From contig JANQQD010000367.1 in the NCBI GenBank assembly GCA_028285185.1, positions 1 through 40,830 of the forward strand: a stretch of DNA of 40,830 nt, written 5' to 3'. Positions 26,122 through 36,773 of this stretch are shown here, in pieces. Position 1 is the first letter of the stretch. The number at the start of each line of letters is the position of its first letter. This DNA comes from Anaerolineae bacterium. Its GTDB lineage: Bacteria > Pseudomonadota > Alphaproteobacteria > DSM-16000 > Inquilinaceae. A model generated the notes under the pieces. That model saw only the letters and a program-made list of their open reading frames with translations, was not told the origin of the DNA and searched no databases. The position numbers were made by a program, and so were the translations under genes.

Positions 26122-26721
26122 ATGACAGACGGTGCGCGATCGACGTCGATCGATCTTCCGGGACAGCTTGCACGCCGCCGTTTCGTGCGAATGGCCGGCC
26201 TGGCTCTGGGCGGGGCTGCCGCCGGCGGCGTCGCAGCCACCCGCGCGCGGGCAATGCCGGTCGGTGCGCGGCAGGTGGCGCAGCATTGGAACCGGCTGCT
26301 GGACATTCCCTTTCAGGGGGAGAACGGACGGACCCACGCGCTGTCGGACTGGGCCGGCCAGCCCATGCTGGTGAACTTCTACGCCACCTGGTGCGCACCC
26401 TGCCGGCAAGAGATGCCGTCCATGGATGCACTGGCGGCCCTGCGACCCAACTACGCCGTGCTGCCCATCTCGGTCGAACGCGGCGGGACTCAGCATCTGA
26501 GGCGGTTCTACACACAGCTCGGTCTTCGCAACCTTGGCGTCTACCAGGATCAGTCCGGCGCACTCACCCAGACCGCGCAGGTCTGGGGCTATCCCACGAC
26601 GCTGTTGGTGAATGCGCAGGGGGTCGAAATCGATCGTGTGTTTGACGCCCTGCATTGGTCGTCGCCGCAGGTCGTCGCGTGGCTCGACTCCCAGTTCGGT
26701 GGCGGTGGCAAGCCGTTATGA
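26122..26721 (+). CDS. TlpA-like thioredoxin-fold protein with Tat signal
   Basis: 199 residues from ATG 26122, with GGAGGAG 9 bases upstream; an in-frame GTG at 26104 is less likely. The N-terminus has a twin-arginine signal, RRRFVRMAGLALGG, followed by a hydrophobic run and ATRARA, so the folded protein is probably exported to the periplasm. The thioredoxin domain has the active site WCAPC (W90-C94) in LVNFYATWCAPCRQEMP and the cis-proline in GYPTTLLVN. TlpA/ResA proteins reduce periplasmic disulfides, for example in cytochrome c assembly. Use of the Tat route instead of Sec is less common in this family. No cytochrome genes are nearby. Confidence 0.88.
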   Translation: MTDGARSTSIDLPGQLARRRFVRMAGLALGGAAAGGVAATRARAMPVGARQVAQHWNRLLDIPFQGENGRTHALSDWAGQPMLVNFYATWCAPCRQEMPSMDALAALRPNYAVLPISVERGGTQHLRRFYTQLGLRNLGVYQDQSGALTQTAQVWGYPTTLLVNAQGVEIDRVFDALHWSSPQVVAWLDSQFGGGGKPL

Positions 26722-26751
26722 CGCCTTGTCGGTGCGGTGAACCCGTTCGTC

Positions 26752-27363
26752 CTACGACTGGGTGCGATAGGGCCGGTGCGTGTAGTATTTTGGGCGCGTA
26801 TCGAGCCTGACATGCAGCCAAGCCACACCAAGGCCCGAGGTGCTGAGCCAGACCGGCCGGGTGCCAACGCGCGCGGTCATGGCGGTGCCGACCGCCTGCC
26901 AGAAGGCGTGCTGCCGGTCGGCGCCGGCCTGTCGCGAGAACGCGGCCAGATGGGCATAAGCGGCTGGTGGGTCGCCTGGGCAGGGCGCTACAAGAACCGC
27001 GTCACCGCCCAGATTGGCGAATGTCACGACCTTGGCGGTGGCAGCCGCGCTTCTGAAGTGAGCGTGAAAATCTGCAGGGTCGGCTGCCGGTCTGGCGAGG
27101 GCGGGACTGTCGACCAGCACGAATTCGAACGTCCGCGACAGTGTTTCGGCCGTGACGGGCGGCGTCTCCCAGAAATAGGCATCGAATGGCGCTTCGGCCA
27201 GCAGGGCTGTGAAGGCTGAGCGGAAGCCCGCATCCTGCTGCCAGAGTTCGAGCGCCGCGGCATAGGCAATCGGCTGTCCCCCATTGAGGCACGTAACCTT
27301 AGACGTCCTTCCGCTATCGAACGGCTCGACTTGGTACGTCCATTGATCCATCGGACGGGACAT
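26752..27363 (-). CDS. DUF6940-like protein, function unknown
   Basis: 203 residues, no signal peptide or membrane segment. The pattern agrees with what I recall of the DUF6940 family: DAYFWETPPVTAETLSRTFEF, FANLGGDAVLVAPCPG, AYAHLAAFSRQA, FWQAVGTAM, and the C-terminal WLSTSGLGVAWLHVRLDTRPKYYTHRPYR. No catalytic role is known to me. It converges on the thioredoxin-like gene with only 30 bases between, and is divergent from the sigma factor gene. Confidence 0.65.
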   Translation of the reverse strand: MSRPMDQWTYQVEPFDSGRTSKVTCLNGGQPIAYAAALELWQQDAGFRSAFTALLAEAPFDAYFWETPPVTAETLSRTFEFVLVDSPALARPAADPADFHAHFRSAAATAKVVTFANLGGDAVLVAPCPGDPPAAYAHLAAFSRQAGADRQHAFWQAVGTAMTARVGTRPVWLSTSGLGVAWLHVRLDTRPKYYTHRPYRTQS

Positions 27364-27414
27364 CCATTGCTTCCACGGTCCTGCGGCGAACGATGTTTCT
27401 CGCCCACGCCTGTG

Positions 27415-27443
27415 TTGACACTAGGGCGACGCGGGCTTACTGC
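27415..27443 (+). promoter_or_regulatory. Possible promoter of the sigma/anti-sigma pair
   Basis: A perfect -35 hexamer TTGACA (27415-27420), 17 bases, then TACTGC as a weak -10. It lies 24 bases before the sigma factor start. An ECF-type promoter is equally possible if the pair is autoregulated. Confidence 0.3.
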
Positions 27444-27466
27444 CGGCTGGAGGCTACACGCACCGG

Positions 27467-28147
27467 ATGAGTGCGCCCGGGCCACGCCGCAGCGGGGAGA
27501 CGGTATTGACGCAGTCGGCCGAAAGTGAAGCGCTTGAGGGCGTGCGCGATGCCGATGCTGCGGCCGCAGACGCAAGGTTGGCCGAAGGCGCGGGGCGGGG
27601 CGACCCTGAGGCGTGCGAGCTTCTGGTGCGGCGTCATCTCCCGGCCATGCTGGCCACGGCGCGCCGCATTCTGGGCGATCCGGCGGCGGCGGAAGACTGC
27701 GCGCAGGAGGCCTTCATCAAGGCCTTCAAGGCGATCGGCGATTTCGAGGGGCGTTCCCAACTCGGCACATGGCTGCATCGCATCGTTGTGAACGAGGCGC
27801 TGAGCCGCTTGCGCCGGGCCAAGACGGCCCGCGAGGACTCCATCGAAGAACTGCTGCCCCACTACAACGAATACGGTTTTCGCGTCGAGCCGATGTGGCA
27901 GACGGAAATCGACCCCGATGAGGCCATCGATCGCGGGCGCATCTCTGAGATCATCCACGAAAAAATGACGGAATTGCCGGAAGGCTACCGTATCGTTTTG
28001 ACGCTTCGTGACATCGAAGGACTCAGCACGGCGGAAGTGGCCGGGCTAACGGGCTTGAGCGAGATGAATGTTAAGACTCGGCTGCATCGGGCGCGGGCCG
28101 CGCTCAAGACGTTGCTGGAGCCGTTGCTGCGCGGAGAGGCGGCATGA
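27467..28147 (+). CDS. ECF-subfamily RNA polymerase sigma factor (RpoE-like)
   Basis: 226 residues. Region 2 runs about 45-115 with ARRILGDPAAAEDCAQEAFIKAFKAI and FEGRSQLGTWLHRIVVNEALSRLRR; region 4 runs about 165-215 with LPEGYRIVLTLRDIEGLSTAEVAGLTGLSEMNVKTRLHRARAAL, all typical of group 4 sigma factors. About 35 residues of alanine-rich leader precede region 2; an in-frame TTG at 27506 could be an alternative start. The gene is coupled by ATGA to a zinc anti-sigma gene, so its activity should be released by a signal sensed by that partner. Neighbouring oxyR-katG and a thioredoxin-like gene suggest redox stress, by inference. Confidence 0.92.
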   Translation: MSAPGPRRSGETVLTQSAESEALEGVRDADAAAADARLAEGAGRGDPEACELLVRRHLPAMLATARRILGDPAAAEDCAQEAFIKAFKAIGDFEGRSQLGTWLHRIVVNEALSRLRRAKTAREDSIEELLPHYNEYGFRVEPMWQTEIDPDEAIDRGRISEIIHEKMTELPEGYRIVLTLRDIEGLSTAEVAGLTGLSEMNVKTRLHRARAALKTLLEPLLRGEAA

Positions 28148-28446
28148 CGATGCGCCGACGTGCCCGAATGGGGATGAAGAGCCTGATGATGCGGTACGTG
28201 CCCGGCTACATCACCTGTGAAGAGGCCGACGACTTCGTAATGGATTACCTGGACGGCAGCCTGCCCGAGCGGCAGCGTCGTGTGTTTGAGCGCCACATCC
28301 GCATGTGCCCCGCGTGCAAGCGCCACCTCGATCGCCAGCGCAAGGTCTTGGCGCTGGTTGCGCGCGAGGGCCAGCTGTCGCATATGCCCCAACCTGCGCC
28401 CCCGGAGGATTTGGTTCAGGCCATCCTGCGCGCGCGAGGCGCATGA
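28144..28446 (+). CDS. Anti-sigma factor, zinc-finger (zf-HC2/ZAS) type
   Basis: 100 residues, no membrane segment, so a soluble cytoplasmic anti-sigma factor. The ZAS domain is seen as ITCEEADDFVMDYLDGSLPERQRRVFERHIRMCPACKRHL: a first cysteine, then H-x3-C-x2-C. This arrangement binds zinc, and in RsrA or ChrR relatives it senses oxidants. It overlaps the sigma factor stop by ATGA, so the two are made together and should form an inhibitory complex. Confidence 0.9.
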   Translation: MTMRRRARMGMKSLMMRYVPGYITCEEADDFVMDYLDGSLPERQRRVFERHIRMCPACKRHLDRQRKVLALVAREGQLSHMPQPAPPEDLVQAILRARGA

Positions 28447-28462
28447 CGTCGCGGTCAGGAAA

Positions 28463-29383
28463 CTAGGACGATGTGGGAGCGTGCTCCTCGCGGAGCGCGC
28501 CGGCAGATCGACCGACAACTTCGGAAATCTCCAGCAGCTGTTTCGCCAGAGGGCTTGTCTTGCGCCAGATCATGCCGACCGTGCGCATCGGCTGGGGGGT
28601 CGCGAAACGCGCTACGCAGACGGATGCCGAGCGTGTCTCGACCGCCACGGCCATTTCCGGGATGAACGTGACGCCGATGCCGGCCCCGACCATCTGAACA
28701 AGGGTGGCGAGAGAGCTTCCATCCAGGCCGTCGCGTGTCAGCCCCGGCTGAATGTTGCAGAAAGACAGCGCCTGGTCTCGAAAGCAGTGCCCCTCTTCCA
28801 GCAGCAGCAGCCTCATGGCGCGCAGTTCTTCCAGGCTGGGCACGGGTCTTCCCGCATCCTCGCCCGGCCGCACCAGCAACAGATCTTCAGTGAACAGCGG
28901 AACCTCGGCAAAGGAGGGTTCCGACACCGGCAGGGCGAGGATGGCCGCGTCGAGCCGGCCGTCCGACAGTTCCTCAATCAGCCTCGATGTCGTCGTCTCG
29001 CGCACGTGAACGTCAAGCCCGGCATGTGTCCGCGCCAGGTTCCCAAGCACGGCCGGAAGCATGTAAGGGGCGATCGTGGGGATCACGCCGATGCGCAAGC
29101 GTCCCACCAGCCTATCCCGCGACGCCCGCGCCAAGTCTCCCAGCTCGTCGACCGAACGCAGGATGTGGCGGACACGTGAGGCGAACTCTTCCCCGAAATT
29201 GGTGAGCCTGAGCTGCCGTGCGCTCCTTTCAAAGAGCGCCGTCCCGAGGGACTCTTCCAATTCTTTGATCTGCATCGACAAAGCGGGCTGAGAGATCGCG
29301 CAGGCGTCTGCCGCGCGCCCGAAATGCCCGTGGCGCGCCAACGCGTCGAAATAGCGAAGCTGCTTGAGGGTCAGATTGATCAT
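28463..29383 (-). CDS. oxyR: Hydrogen-peroxide sensor OxyR (LysR family)
   Basis: 306 residues. The N-terminal helix-turn-helix is MINLTLKQLRYFDALARHGHFGRAADACAISQPALSMQIKELE in conserved form. The peroxide-sensing cysteines are present and correctly spaced: C200 and C209 in EEGHCFRDQALSFC, against C199 and C208 in E. coli. It is transcribed divergently from katG, the classical OxyR target, and ends 17 bases from the anti-sigma stop (convergent). A dyad with LysR-type spacing overlaps its own start codon, suggesting autorepression. Confidence 0.95.
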   Translation of the reverse strand: MINLTLKQLRYFDALARHGHFGRAADACAISQPALSMQIKELEESLGTALFERSARQLRLTNFGEEFASRVRHILRSVDELGDLARASRDRLVGRLRIGVIPTIAPYMLPAVLGNLARTHAGLDVHVRETTTSRLIEELSDGRLDAAILALPVSEPSFAEVPLFTEDLLLVRPGEDAGRPVPSLEELRAMRLLLLEEGHCFRDQALSFCNIQPGLTRDGLDGSSLATLVQMVGAGIGVTFIPEMAVAVETRSASVCVARFATPQPMRTVGMIWRKTSPLAKQLLEISEVVGRSAGALREEHAPTSS

Positions 29384-31925
<2,542 letters not shown>

Positions 31926-31939
31926 TCCTGTTGGTAGGG

Positions 31940-31977
31940 CGCTCGGGCGCGGCTACGCCTTTAGCCGCGCCCGGGCG
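31940..31977. terminator. 16-bp hairpin between convergent katG and the LysR gene
   Basis: Arms 31940-31955 and 31962-31977 pair completely except for one G-T wobble, with a 6-base loop, followed on the plus strand by TCGTTTCG. A strong terminator candidate for katG and possibly also for the converging LysR gene. Confidence 0.75.
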
Positions 31978-31998
31978 TCGTTTCGATTGCGCGAGCCA

Positions 31999-32901
31999 CT
32001 ACAGGTTTCGCAGTTCCTCGGTCAGCCAGTCGTAGACTAGGCGGACACGGCGGCTGGTTCTGAGCTCGCGGTGGGAAACCAGCCAGGTTTCGAAGCTAAA
32101 GGTCTCAAGCCACGGGGCAGCGCAGCGAACCAGAGGCTCGGCGTCTCCAATGCGTGTCAGCATAACGCCGATGCCTGCGCCCTGCTTCACCAGCTCCCAC
32201 TGGACCAGATGATTGCCGCACAGGATCGGGAAGTTGCGCGCGGTCAGGCTCATGCCCAGCGCGTTCAACCCTTTCAGGAACGGCTCGTTGTCTTCGAAGC
32301 CCACGAACTCGGCCCTCGAGAGATCCTCCAACGACCGCAAGTCGCCGACACGCGAAAGATAGCTCTCCGACGCGTAGAGGCGCGCCGTGTCGTCCCGCAA
32401 CTTGCGGGCTATCAGATCCGGATCGGACGGGCGCAGGCTCCTGAGGGCAATGTCGGCCTCCCGCCGGCGCAGGTCACGCACGCTGTTGGTGGCGACCACC
32501 TCCACCACGATCCCGGGTTCGGCGCGGCGAAGCCGGGCGATGATCGGCGGCAGGATGAACGCTGAAGTCACCTCCGTCGCCGTAATGCAAACCGTGCCTT
32601 CGATCGACTGCGACTGGCCGGAGGCCGTGAGCGAGACCCGGGTCGCCGCCTCGCCCATGCTGCGGACATGTTCGACCAGTTCCAGACCGCTCGGCGTCAG
32701 CTCCAGACCGCGCCCCACACGCTCGAACAGAGCGACGCCCAGTTCTTCCTCCAGCGCGGTCACCTGGCGGCCGAGCGTCGGCTGCGTCATGCCCAGCGCG
32801 CGCGCCGCGGCGGACAGCGAGCCTTCCTCTGCCGTCACCAGAAAGGCCCGCGCGCGGTTCCAGTCGAATTTCACGGATCGCCAGTCCATACGATAATGCA
32901 T
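31999..32901 (-). CDS. LysR-family transcriptional regulator
   Basis: 300 residues. The helix-turn-helix is at about residues 14-73: FDWNRARAFLVTAEEGSLSAAARALGMTQPTLGRQVTALEEELG. The effector domain follows with GTVCITATEVTSAFILPPIIARL and a C-terminal RRVRLVYDWLTEEL, typical of LysR proteins that regulate a divergent gene. ATG 32901 is used; ATG 32889 is equally possible since neither has a clear ribosome site. It is divergent from a methyltransferase gene, which is a common LysR target of this subgroup. Confidence 0.9.
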   Translation of the reverse strand: MHYRMDWRSVKFDWNRARAFLVTAEEGSLSAAARALGMTQPTLGRQVTALEEELGVALFERVGRGLELTPSGLELVEHVRSMGEAATRVSLTASGQSQSIEGTVCITATEVTSAFILPPIIARLRRAEPGIVVEVVATNSVRDLRRREADIALRSLRPSDPDLIARKLRDDTARLYASESYLSRVGDLRSLEDLSRAEFVGFEDNEPFLKGLNALGMSLTARNFPILCGNHLVQWELVKQGAGIGVMLTRIGDAEPLVRCAAPWLETFSFETWLVSHRELRTSRRVRLVYDWLTEELRNL

Positions 32902-32904
32902 ATC
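32892..32904. promoter_or_regulatory. GATA-N5-TATC dyad at the LysR start
   Basis: A short inverted repeat overlapping the LysR start codon, in the position expected for an autoregulatory site. Only four bases per arm, so weak. Confidence 0.3.
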
Positions 32905-33026
32905 AAGCAGGCGGATTTCTGCAATTCACATTCGGAACTCGCGGGGATAAGTCCACCGCAGACGCCGCCCCGCGCGCATTACCGGGGCGCACCGCTAGCA
33001 ACACGGACATGAGAGAAGGCAACGCC

Positions 33027-33695
33027 ATGAGTGCAGTGGAACAATCGACAATGGCCAGCCCGCGATCGGCCCGGTTCTGGGACAGAATTGCCGAAGGCTA
33101 TGCGCAGAAGCCGGTCGCGGACGAAGCGGCCTATCAGGAAAAACTCAGGATCACGCGGGAGCATTTGCGCCCGGACATGGAGCTGCTGGAGTTCGGCTGC
33201 GGCACCGGGTCGACCGCGCTTGCCCATGCGCCCTTCGTCAAGCACATCCTGGCGACCGATCTCTCGTCAAACATGATCGAGATCGCGGAACGCAAGGCAG
33301 AGGCCGCCAACGTCTCAAATGTCCAGTTCCGGCGCACGGCCTTTGACGATTTCGACGCGCCCGACGGCAGCTACGACGCCGTGCTTGGCCTCAGCATCCT
33401 GCATCTGCTGAGGGATCGGGACGCCGCGATCGCGAAGGTCCACCGGATGCTCAAGCCGGGTGGTGTCTTCGTCTCCAGCACCGTCTGTCTGGGGGATTCG
33501 ATAGCCTTCCTTTTCAGATATGTCGGGCCGATTGGTCGGCTGCTCGGGCTGATGCCCTTGGTCCGGGTTTTCACGCGCCAAGACCTTGAACGCAGTCTGA
33601 CAGCGAACGGTTTTTCGATCGAGCATGCGTGGCAGCCCGGCAACGAGAAGAGCAAGTTCAAGGGGGTCTTCATCGTTGCCCGGAAGCCTGCCTGA
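33027..33695 (+). CDS. Class I SAM-dependent methyltransferase
   Basis: 222 residues from ATG 33027, with AGAAGG 7-8 bases upstream; ATG 33009 is also in frame. The SAM-binding motif I is LEFGCGTGSTAL, motif II ends in ATDLSSNMIEIA, and motif IV is YDAVLGLSILHLL with the post motif LKPGGVFVSSTVC. It resembles ubiquinone/menaquinone-type or small-molecule methyltransferases; the hydrophobic region at about residues 155-180 could bind a lipid-like substrate. Divergent from a LysR regulator. The substrate is not apparent. Confidence 0.88.
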   Translation: MSAVEQSTMASPRSARFWDRIAEGYAQKPVADEAAYQEKLRITREHLRPDMELLEFGCGTGSTALAHAPFVKHILATDLSSNMIEIAERKAEAANVSNVQFRRTAFDDFDAPDGSYDAVLGLSILHLLRDRDAAIAKVHRMLKPGGVFVSSTVCLGDSIAFLFRYVGPIGRLLGLMPLVRVFTRQDLERSLTANGFSIEHAWQPGNEKSKFKGVFIVARKPA

Positions 33696-33703
33696 TGGCG
33701 GAT

Positions 33704-33739
33704 CCGTCGTCGGGGCCGGAGGGGCCGGCCCGGCGACGG
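33704..33739 (+). terminator. Strong GC hairpin after the methyltransferase gene
   Basis: Arms 33704-33719 and 33725-33739 pair apart from one wobble and one bulged G, with a 5-base loop, 9 bases past the stop. No T-run. Confidence 0.6.
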
Positions 33740-33782
33740 AGCCCCGCGGCGCTCGCCGCGCCTGGAAGCGTCCGTCTTACGA

Positions 33783-33870
33783 CTAGCGATAGATCGCCAC
33801 TTCGATCTCGATGTTGCGCAGATCCTCGCGCCCGGTGTTCTCCAACGGCGTGCCTGTCGCGAGATGCGCC
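33783..33870 (-). pseudogene. C-terminal relic of a Gfo/Idh/MocA oxidoreductase paralogue
   Basis: Reads AHLATGTPLENTGREDLRNIEIEVAIYR then a stop, against AHLATGAPVENTGRDYLRNIEIEEAIYR in the intact gene at 38658-39683. About 5 differences in 85 bases (about 94% identity). The relic stops 10 residues early. It lies 36 bases before the start of the winged-helix regulator, in the same orientation as its intact paralogue. Confidence 0.85.
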
Positions 33871-33906
33871 GTAATTTCGACATGTCATTCTTATTAGAAC
33901 TCTGCA

Positions 33907-35148
33907 ATGCGCCAGAGTACGCCCCGTCAGTCGGACGCAACAGTCTTTCGGATCGATGGCTGGCAGTTCGACGTCGCCGCACGTGACCTCACGGACGGCG
34001 TCCGCACGCGGCGGCTGACGCCCAAGGCCGCAGCCGTGCTCTCGGTCCTCGCCGAAGCGGACGGTCAAGTTGTGACCCGGGCGGAGCTGCTCGATCGTGT
34101 TTGGCCCGAGATCGACATTTGCGAGGAGGCGCTGACCCATTCCGTGGCTGAGATCCGTCGCGCAATGGGTGACGGAGGTGCGCGACGGGTCATCGAGACG
34201 GTGCATGGCACCGGGTATCGGGTGCGCCGGGCGCTACGCGCGGATCCCGGCGACGTTCCGCCACAGCCCCTGGACGGCGAAGAGGATTTCGACCTCGATG
34301 CCTATCTCGACTGCCGCGAGGCGCGCCGGATGTGCGAGCGTGACGGAGAACGCGCGCTCGGACGGGCCGTGGAGCTTTGCGCCACCGCAGTGGCGCGTGC
34401 GCCCCGCTGCACGCCGATCCTTTCGGAATTTGCGGCTCTGACGGCGATGCGTCGCCTCTATACGGGCGATGGCCACGCGGGGCTGGAGGACGCTCTGAGC
34501 GGCGCCGACAGGGCGGTCGCCCTCCGTCCCGATCTCGCCTGCGGTCACATATCGCGCGGCGTGGTCCTTGCCGCCCTTGGCCGGAAGGCCGCTTCATGCG
34601 CCGCCTTCAACCAAGCGATCATGCGCGATCCGCAGGATTTCCAGGCCCACTACGACTATGCACGGGCGCTCTTCGCCTTTGGTGCCCTTGCCCAGGCCGC
34701 GCGGCTGGCCGAATATGCCGCCGTTCTCCGTGCACACGACTTTCGTCCCCTGTTCATGGCCGCCGCATCCTGGTCCGCGCTCGGCGAGGCTGGACGCGCC
34801 GGATCGGCCGCCCTGGCCGGCCTCTCCAGGCTTCGCCCTCAACTCTTGTCGGGCGAGGCCGGCAGCCGCGCGGAGAGCGCCCTGGGGCTCTTTCTCGCGC
34901 TGACCGGCCGGTACGACGAGGCCTATCGAACTATCGCCGATCATGAGAGCAAACGGGATTCAATGCTCTATTACGGGGTTGCGGCCTACGCCGCTCTGGG
35001 AGAGGTGGATACCGCGCTCGATCGGCTGGAAAGGGTCGTGGATCACGGATTCCGCCATGCCGACTGGCTCCGCGCCGATCCGACACTGGCGCCGCTGCGA
35101 AACTCGCCGCGCTACAAGCGCCTCATGGCGGCACTTGATCCGGCCTGA
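33907..35148 (+). CDS. Winged-helix (OmpR/CadC-type) regulator with TPR-like repeats
   Basis: 413 residues. The N-terminal DNA-binding domain (about 12-108) has the trans_reg_C pattern: FRIDGWQFDV, LTPKAAAVLSVLAEADGQVVTRAELLDRVWPE, HSVAEIRRAMGD and IETVHGTGYRVR. The rest (about 130-410) is alanine-rich and helical, with TPR-like units such as ADRAVALRPDLACGHISRGVVLAALGRKAASCAAFNQAI. No membrane segment, unlike CadC. No ribosome binding site precedes ATG 33907. The gene lies between two relic pieces of an oxidoreductase gene, so it arrived by replacement or insertion. Targets unknown. Confidence 0.82.
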   Translation: MRQSTPRQSDATVFRIDGWQFDVAARDLTDGVRTRRLTPKAAAVLSVLAEADGQVVTRAELLDRVWPEIDICEEALTHSVAEIRRAMGDGGARRVIETVHGTGYRVRRALRADPGDVPPQPLDGEEDFDLDAYLDCREARRMCERDGERALGRAVELCATAVARAPRCTPILSEFAALTAMRRLYTGDGHAGLEDALSGADRAVALRPDLACGHISRGVVLAALGRKAASCAAFNQAIMRDPQDFQAHYDYARALFAFGALAQAARLAEYAAVLRAHDFRPLFMAAASWSALGEAGRAGSAALAGLSRLRPQLLSGEAGSRAESALGLFLALTGRYDEAYRTIADHESKRDSMLYYGVAAYAALGEVDTALDRLERVVDHGFRHADWLRADPTLAPLRNSPRYKRLMAALDPA

Positions 35149-35157
35149 CCCCGTCCG

Positions 35158-35233
35158 CGTCCAGCAGCCGGCGCATCTCGCGGTTCCAGGGCTACCAGCG
35201 ATGGTCCTCGTGGATCAACAGCGGCACGCCAGC
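35158..35233 (-). pseudogene. Internal relic of the same Gfo/Idh/MocA paralogue, with a stop codon
   Basis: Reads AGVPLLIHEDHRW, stop, PWNREMRRLLD, against AGVPLVIHENYRWQPWNREMRRLLD in the intact gene (39266-39341). The glutamine codon has become TAG. About 92% nucleotide identity over 75 bases by eye. It begins 10 bases after the winged-helix regulator stop. Confidence 0.85.
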
Positions 35234-35235
35234 CC

Positions 35236-35452
35236 CGAGTCCCTTGCGCCGATGCTTCTTCTCCCGCGGCGGCTTCGACGCCTTCTGCCCACGCGATGGC
35301 GGCAGTCTGAAACTGACCGGCGTCTTCCTTGGCGTACCAAGCTTCGCCTCTAGCACCGCCACACACTCTAAACGCGCTAGGATCAGCGCGTCTTTCTCTT
35401 CGTGGGGCAGCCCGTCCAGGTCGGGGCGAGTCGTGAATAGTCTGTCTAACAT
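35236..35452 (-). mobile_element. IS66-family transposase N-terminal fragment
   Basis: From ATG 35452 the frame reads MLDRLFTTRPDLDGLPHEEK, then DALILARLECVAVLEAKLG, then TPRKTPVSFRLPPSRGQKASKPP and KKHRRKGLG. This is the leucine-rich N-terminal part and the LPPS.GQK basic segment of IS66 transposases. About 72 codons remain; the frame then runs directly into the oxidoreductase relic, so the catalytic domain is missing. Confidence 0.8.
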
Positions 35453-35559
35453 CCGTCCGCCGAGTGCAACGCATAACCGCCACGACCTCCAAGGAACTGC
35501 CGACAGCTTGCACCTCCGACGCCGCAAGCAATTACGGCCGGCGCACCCGGCACGAACCT

Positions 35560-35655
35560 GTGCAAGAGATGCAGACGGCCTTGAAGATTTTCTGAAGACA
35601 TACGACACCAAGCGGTCGCACCAAGTACGTTGCAGGAAGGCCCGTATATTCCGAA
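35560..35655 (+). mobile_element. IS481-type integrase C-terminal fragment
   Basis: The frame at 35580-35624 reads LEDFLKTYDTKRSHQ, which matches the end of the rve integrase domain (usual form DLDAFL..YN..RPHQG). Upstream, VQEMQT is found in another frame, and downstream the match is lost. A frameshifted, truncated relic on the plus strand. Confidence 0.55.
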
Positions 35656-35922
35656 TGCCATTCTGCTCAGTGTCCAAGTCCTTAGGATAGCGAGATGGAA
35701 TCAGTAGAGATGCTCGATCTGCAAACCGCCGCCTAACATCGGCCGTCGGACAGCACTGCCAGATCATTACTCTCTCCGGACAGATGGCGGCTGTTGATCA
35801 GAATGCCGCTTATGGTAGTCTACTCTACGGTTCGATCGCATCTGCTAAGGAACCTGTCAATCATGCAGTAAATTAAATCATCAAACGCCTAACGCCGTTA
35901 GTGTGTATGTCGGCTCTCGCAA
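35656..35922. other. Intergenic region with a small palindrome before an AT-rich island
   Basis: No gene supported. It becomes AT-rich from about 35700. CTAAC-N3-GTTAG (35889-35901) lies 21 bases before the next start and could be an operator. Confidence 0.35.
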
Positions 35923-36744
35923 GTGTTCAAGATGATGGAAACACAAGATAATACTGGCCAAAGTCACGCAAAAAACCCCAAATACATCGGCAAAATCCCA
36001 ATTCTCATTGGCAAAGCGGCAAGTTTAATGCGTAAAATTCCTGAAAAGAGACAAAAAAACGATCGCTTCAGTACAAAAATTTACTTCATAGTGTCATCAT
36101 TGCTTACAATCATGTTCATATTGGTGGGAGTCATTCTCCCAATTACAGTGAGTGCAACTGAGCTCAGTGCATATGGCTCCTACGTGAGTGGTTTATCGAC
36201 CGCTATCGCTCTCTGTTGGCTTGTCTCCGGGTACTGGTTGCAGCGTGCCGAGCTGAATTCGTTACACAACCAGTTTTTACTACAACAGGAAGCCTATACT
36301 GAAGGTCGCAGAGCTCACCTGCAGACTGTTACAATGTCTTTTTTGCCTTCATTTTATGCTAGGTTAGATCAAATAGCGTATTCTATTTACATTAGCCTGT
36401 ACACGGATGCTGATAGGCGATTTTCAGTTGACGGTTGGGCTGAGAAGCAATACGAAGAGTCATACTGGATTTCATTGTTGCTGAAACAGGCAGATTTTGA
36501 AGAGCGTCTTCTTCACAACTACGAATCTGGATTCCCACTAGCTCTAACTGTCGCATCATCTTTTGTTCGGGAATATGATAGCCTAAAATCGACTTTTTCG
36601 ATGCCAACGTTTGATGAAGAAATTGCAAAGATTGTCGTCCGATCAATAGAGTCTCACAAATCAGCCGCACTGCGTAGGAGAATCTTCGCAGTCTTAGGTT
36701 CAACCCCTATAGGAGATCCGAACGATGGTAAGTCATATAGATAA
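35923..36744 (+). CDS. AT-rich two-helix membrane protein, function unknown
   Basis: 273 residues from GTG 35923 (ATG 35932 or 35935 also possible). A basic N-terminus is followed by two membrane helices (about 52-75, IYFIVSSLLTIMFILVGVIL, and 88-106), then a soluble domain of about 160 residues starting with a probable coiled coil (RAELNSLHNQFLLQQEAYTEGR). Composition is about 45% GC by eye, against about 65% in the surrounding genes. Two helices followed by a coiled coil and a cytoplasmic domain is a shape also seen in some membrane-anchored phage-defence proteins, but I find no diagnostic motif. It converges on the next gene, with 29 bases between. Confidence 0.6.
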   Translation: MFKMMETQDNTGQSHAKNPKYIGKIPILIGKAASLMRKIPEKRQKNDRFSTKIYFIVSSLLTIMFILVGVILPITVSATELSAYGSYVSGLSTAIALCWLVSGYWLQRAELNSLHNQFLLQQEAYTEGRRAHLQTVTMSFLPSFYARLDQIAYSIYISLYTDADRRFSVDGWAEKQYEESYWISLLLKQADFEERLLHNYESGFPLALTVASSFVREYDSLKSTFSMPTFDEEIAKIVVRSIESHKSAALRRRIFAVLGSTPIGDPNDGKSYR

Positions 36745-36773
36745 CCTTAGATAGATTTCCCATCGACCTTGAG

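Noticed and set aside
35244..35690. A 148-residue plus-strand frame as an intact gene
   Set aside because: Its first half is antisense of the IS66 fragment and only the segment LEDFLKTYDTKRSHQ is meaningful, as an IS481 relic.
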